From CAZQEC01 sp964591565 (GTDB lineage Bacteria; Patescibacteriota; UBA1384; CAJBMM01), in contig CAZQEC010000047.1 of NCBI GenBank assembly GCA_964591565.1, forward strand, positions 1 through 6,055: a stretch of DNA of 6,055 bases. The letters run 5' to 3'. Position numbers and translations under genes: made by a program. Position 1 is the first letter of the stretch, and each line of letters begins with the position of its first letter. The notes below the pieces were generated by a model. That model was not told the origin of the DNA and ran no database searches. It saw only the letters and a list, made by a program, of their open reading frames with translations. Positions 5,611 to 6,055 of this stretch are shown here, piece by piece.

Positions 5611-5654
5611 AAAACCCCGTACGGCGGTTCAATTCCGCCACGCGCCTCCAAGAA

Positions 5655-5758
5655 TAACCCGTCCTTCTCCGCCTCCGACCAGTTGGCGGATGGCGGATAC
5701 GGAGGGCAGGCAATTAACTATTAACCCGTCCTTCGCCAAAGGCTACGGAGGGCAGGCA
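5655..5758. repeat. Two tandem copies of a GC-rich palindromic repeat
   Basis: Copy 1 is 5655-5712 and copy 2 is 5722-5758. Both begin TAACCCGTCCTTC (5655-5667, 5722-5734) and end TACGGAGGGCAGGCA (5698-5712, 5744-5758). The middles differ: copy 1 has an extra GCCTCC...GGCGGATGGCGG part, with TCCGCC (5668-5673) facing GGCGGA (5685-5690), and copy 2 has a short GCCAAAGGC centre. Copies are separated and followed by ATTAAC-type AT-rich words. The pattern is that of small dispersed non-coding repeats. It lies just upstream of secG and could fold in its leader if transcription comes from the tRNA genes. Confidence 0.7.
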
Positions 5759-5799
5759 GTTAACAATTAACAAAAGACAGATTTTATGAAGGATAATAA

Positions 5800-6021
5800 A
5801 TGACGAATATATTATTGGCTGTTCAGGCGATTGTGTCGGTATTAATTGTGATGGTCATATTACTACAGCAAAAAGGCACTGGACTAGGCGGAGCGTTTGG
5901 AGGAGAGGGTAATGTATACCGTACCCGTCGCGGTCTTGAGCGTGGATTATTTATATTAACCATAGTGCTAGCGTGCGCATATGTTGGAATAGCCGCATAT
6001 AGCGTCTTTTTTTCGCGCTAA
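5800..6021 (+). CDS. secG: Preprotein translocase subunit SecG
   Basis: SecG is the small accessory subunit of the SecYEG channel, where it assists SecA-driven export. The 73-residue protein has the normal two-helix form: helix 1 at about 3-22, a glycine-rich cytoplasmic loop with the family signature LLQQKGTGLGGAFGG (21-35) and YRTRRGLER (40-48), and helix 2 at about 49-70. The ATG at 5800 has AAGGAT 6 bases upstream. A five-codon reading frame (ATG at 5786, MKDNK) ends in a TGA that overlaps the secG ATG (ATGA), possibly by chance. A weak promoter, TTAACA (5760-5765) with TTTTAT (5782-5787), is possible. The repeats at 5655-5758 precede it directly. The identification is firm from the loop signature. 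Confidence 0.96.
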   Translation: MTNILLAVQAIVSVLIVMVILLQQKGTGLGGAFGGEGNVYRTRRGLERGLFILTIVLACAYVGIAAYSVFFSR

Positions 6022-6033
6022 CCCATATTTATT

Positions 6034-6055
6034 ATGAAAACACCATTTTTGGTTT
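6034..6055 (+). CDS. Possible start of the next gene (partial)
   Basis: An ATG 12 bases after the secG stop opens MKTPFLV and runs off the end of the window without a stop. The basic-then-hydrophobic beginning could be a signal peptide or a membrane segment. No clear ribosome site precedes it. Seven codons are too few to assign a function. Confidence 0.4.

Larger units (their letters stand above)
5462..5650 (+). tRNA. Interrupted tRNA-Cys (GCA): halves 5462-5495 and 5611-5650
   Basis: The two halves join into a 74-base tRNA-Cys. The acceptor GGCGTGT (5462-5468) pairs with ACGCGCC (5640-5646) with one T-G pair. The D arm is GTC/GGC with loop GAGTGGTTA. The anticodon stem is GGGGT (5487-5491) with ACCCC (5614-5618). 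The variable loop is GTAC, and the T stem GGCGG/CCGCC encloses TTCAATT. The discriminator is T5647 and CCA is encoded at 5648-5650. Removing 5496-5610 restores the anticodon loop CTGCAAA with anticodon GCA. GC at 5494-5495 is repeated at 5609-5610, so the cut point is ambiguous by two bases but the product is the same. D-loop GG and T-loop TTC are canonical. Whether this is a disrupted pseudogene or is rejoined at the RNA level cannot be told from sequence; bacteria have no standard route to remove such an insert. Confidence 0.75.

Noticed and set aside
5492..5613. Archaeal-type bulge-helix-bulge splice site
   Set aside because: The strands between the two helices are 5 and 2 bases, not 3-base bulges around a 4-bp helix, and the cut is inside the anticodon and not at 37/38.
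5655..5758. CRISPR array
   Set aside because: There are only two units, each palindromic with variable centres; there are no regular spacers and no cas genes.
5480..5770. Open reading frames of 69-77 codons on both strands across the tRNA-Cys and repeat region
   Set aside because: They are Arg/Pro-rich translations of tRNA stems and palindromic repeats, with no ribosome sites and no protein-like pattern.

Overview
The window looks like a chromosomal segment from a small-genome bacterium, most likely a member of the Candidate Phyla Radiation (Patescibacteria). This is inferred from gene content and style: a compact F-type ATP synthase cluster, a one-helix histidine kinase beside a ComM/YifB ATPase, short basic membrane proteins, SecG, and intergenic stretches with GC-rich palindromic repeats. 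The lineage within the group cannot be fixed by eye. TGA ends the kinase gene, so the TGA-to-Gly code of some Patescibacteria does not apply. The tRNA genes encode their CCA ends.

Layout. Positions 1-1114 (minus strand) carry atpB-atpE-atpF, the a, c and b subunits of the membrane Fo sector. They are tightly packed, have a good sigma70-like promoter at 1186-1214, and atpF runs off the left edge. Positions 1115-1477 hold no gene: the atp promoter, a palindromic MITE-like element (1265-1364) and a bidirectional terminator (1430-1466). I see nothing in 1215-1264 or 1365-1426. A membrane-anchored protein of unknown function follows on the minus strand (1478-2356). It is richer in GC than its neighbours and divergent from the next operon. 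The 93-bp divergent region has two back-to-back TTGACT boxes.

Positions 2450-4813 (plus) form a two-gene operon of a sensor-less histidine kinase and a ComM-type AAA+ ATPase. A small basic single-helix membrane protein (4826-5110, minus) converges on it.

The most unusual part is 5236-5758. An ordinary tRNA-Gly(GCC) is followed by a tRNA-Cys(GCA) at 5511-5584. That gene lies inside a second, different tRNA-Cys(GCA), whose 5' half is 5462-5495 and 3' half 5611-5650. The two halves fold into a complete cloverleaf when the 115-bp insert is removed. The insert's arms are complementary to each other next to the breakpoints, and the left arm matches a repeat motif that occurs twice more at 5704-5758. 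Positions 5800-6021 encode SecG, and a further ORF may start at 6034.

Together these are core energy, translation and secretion genes plus a signalling/DNA-uptake pair. The tRNA region and the divergent unknown gene are the parts least explained by known annotation.
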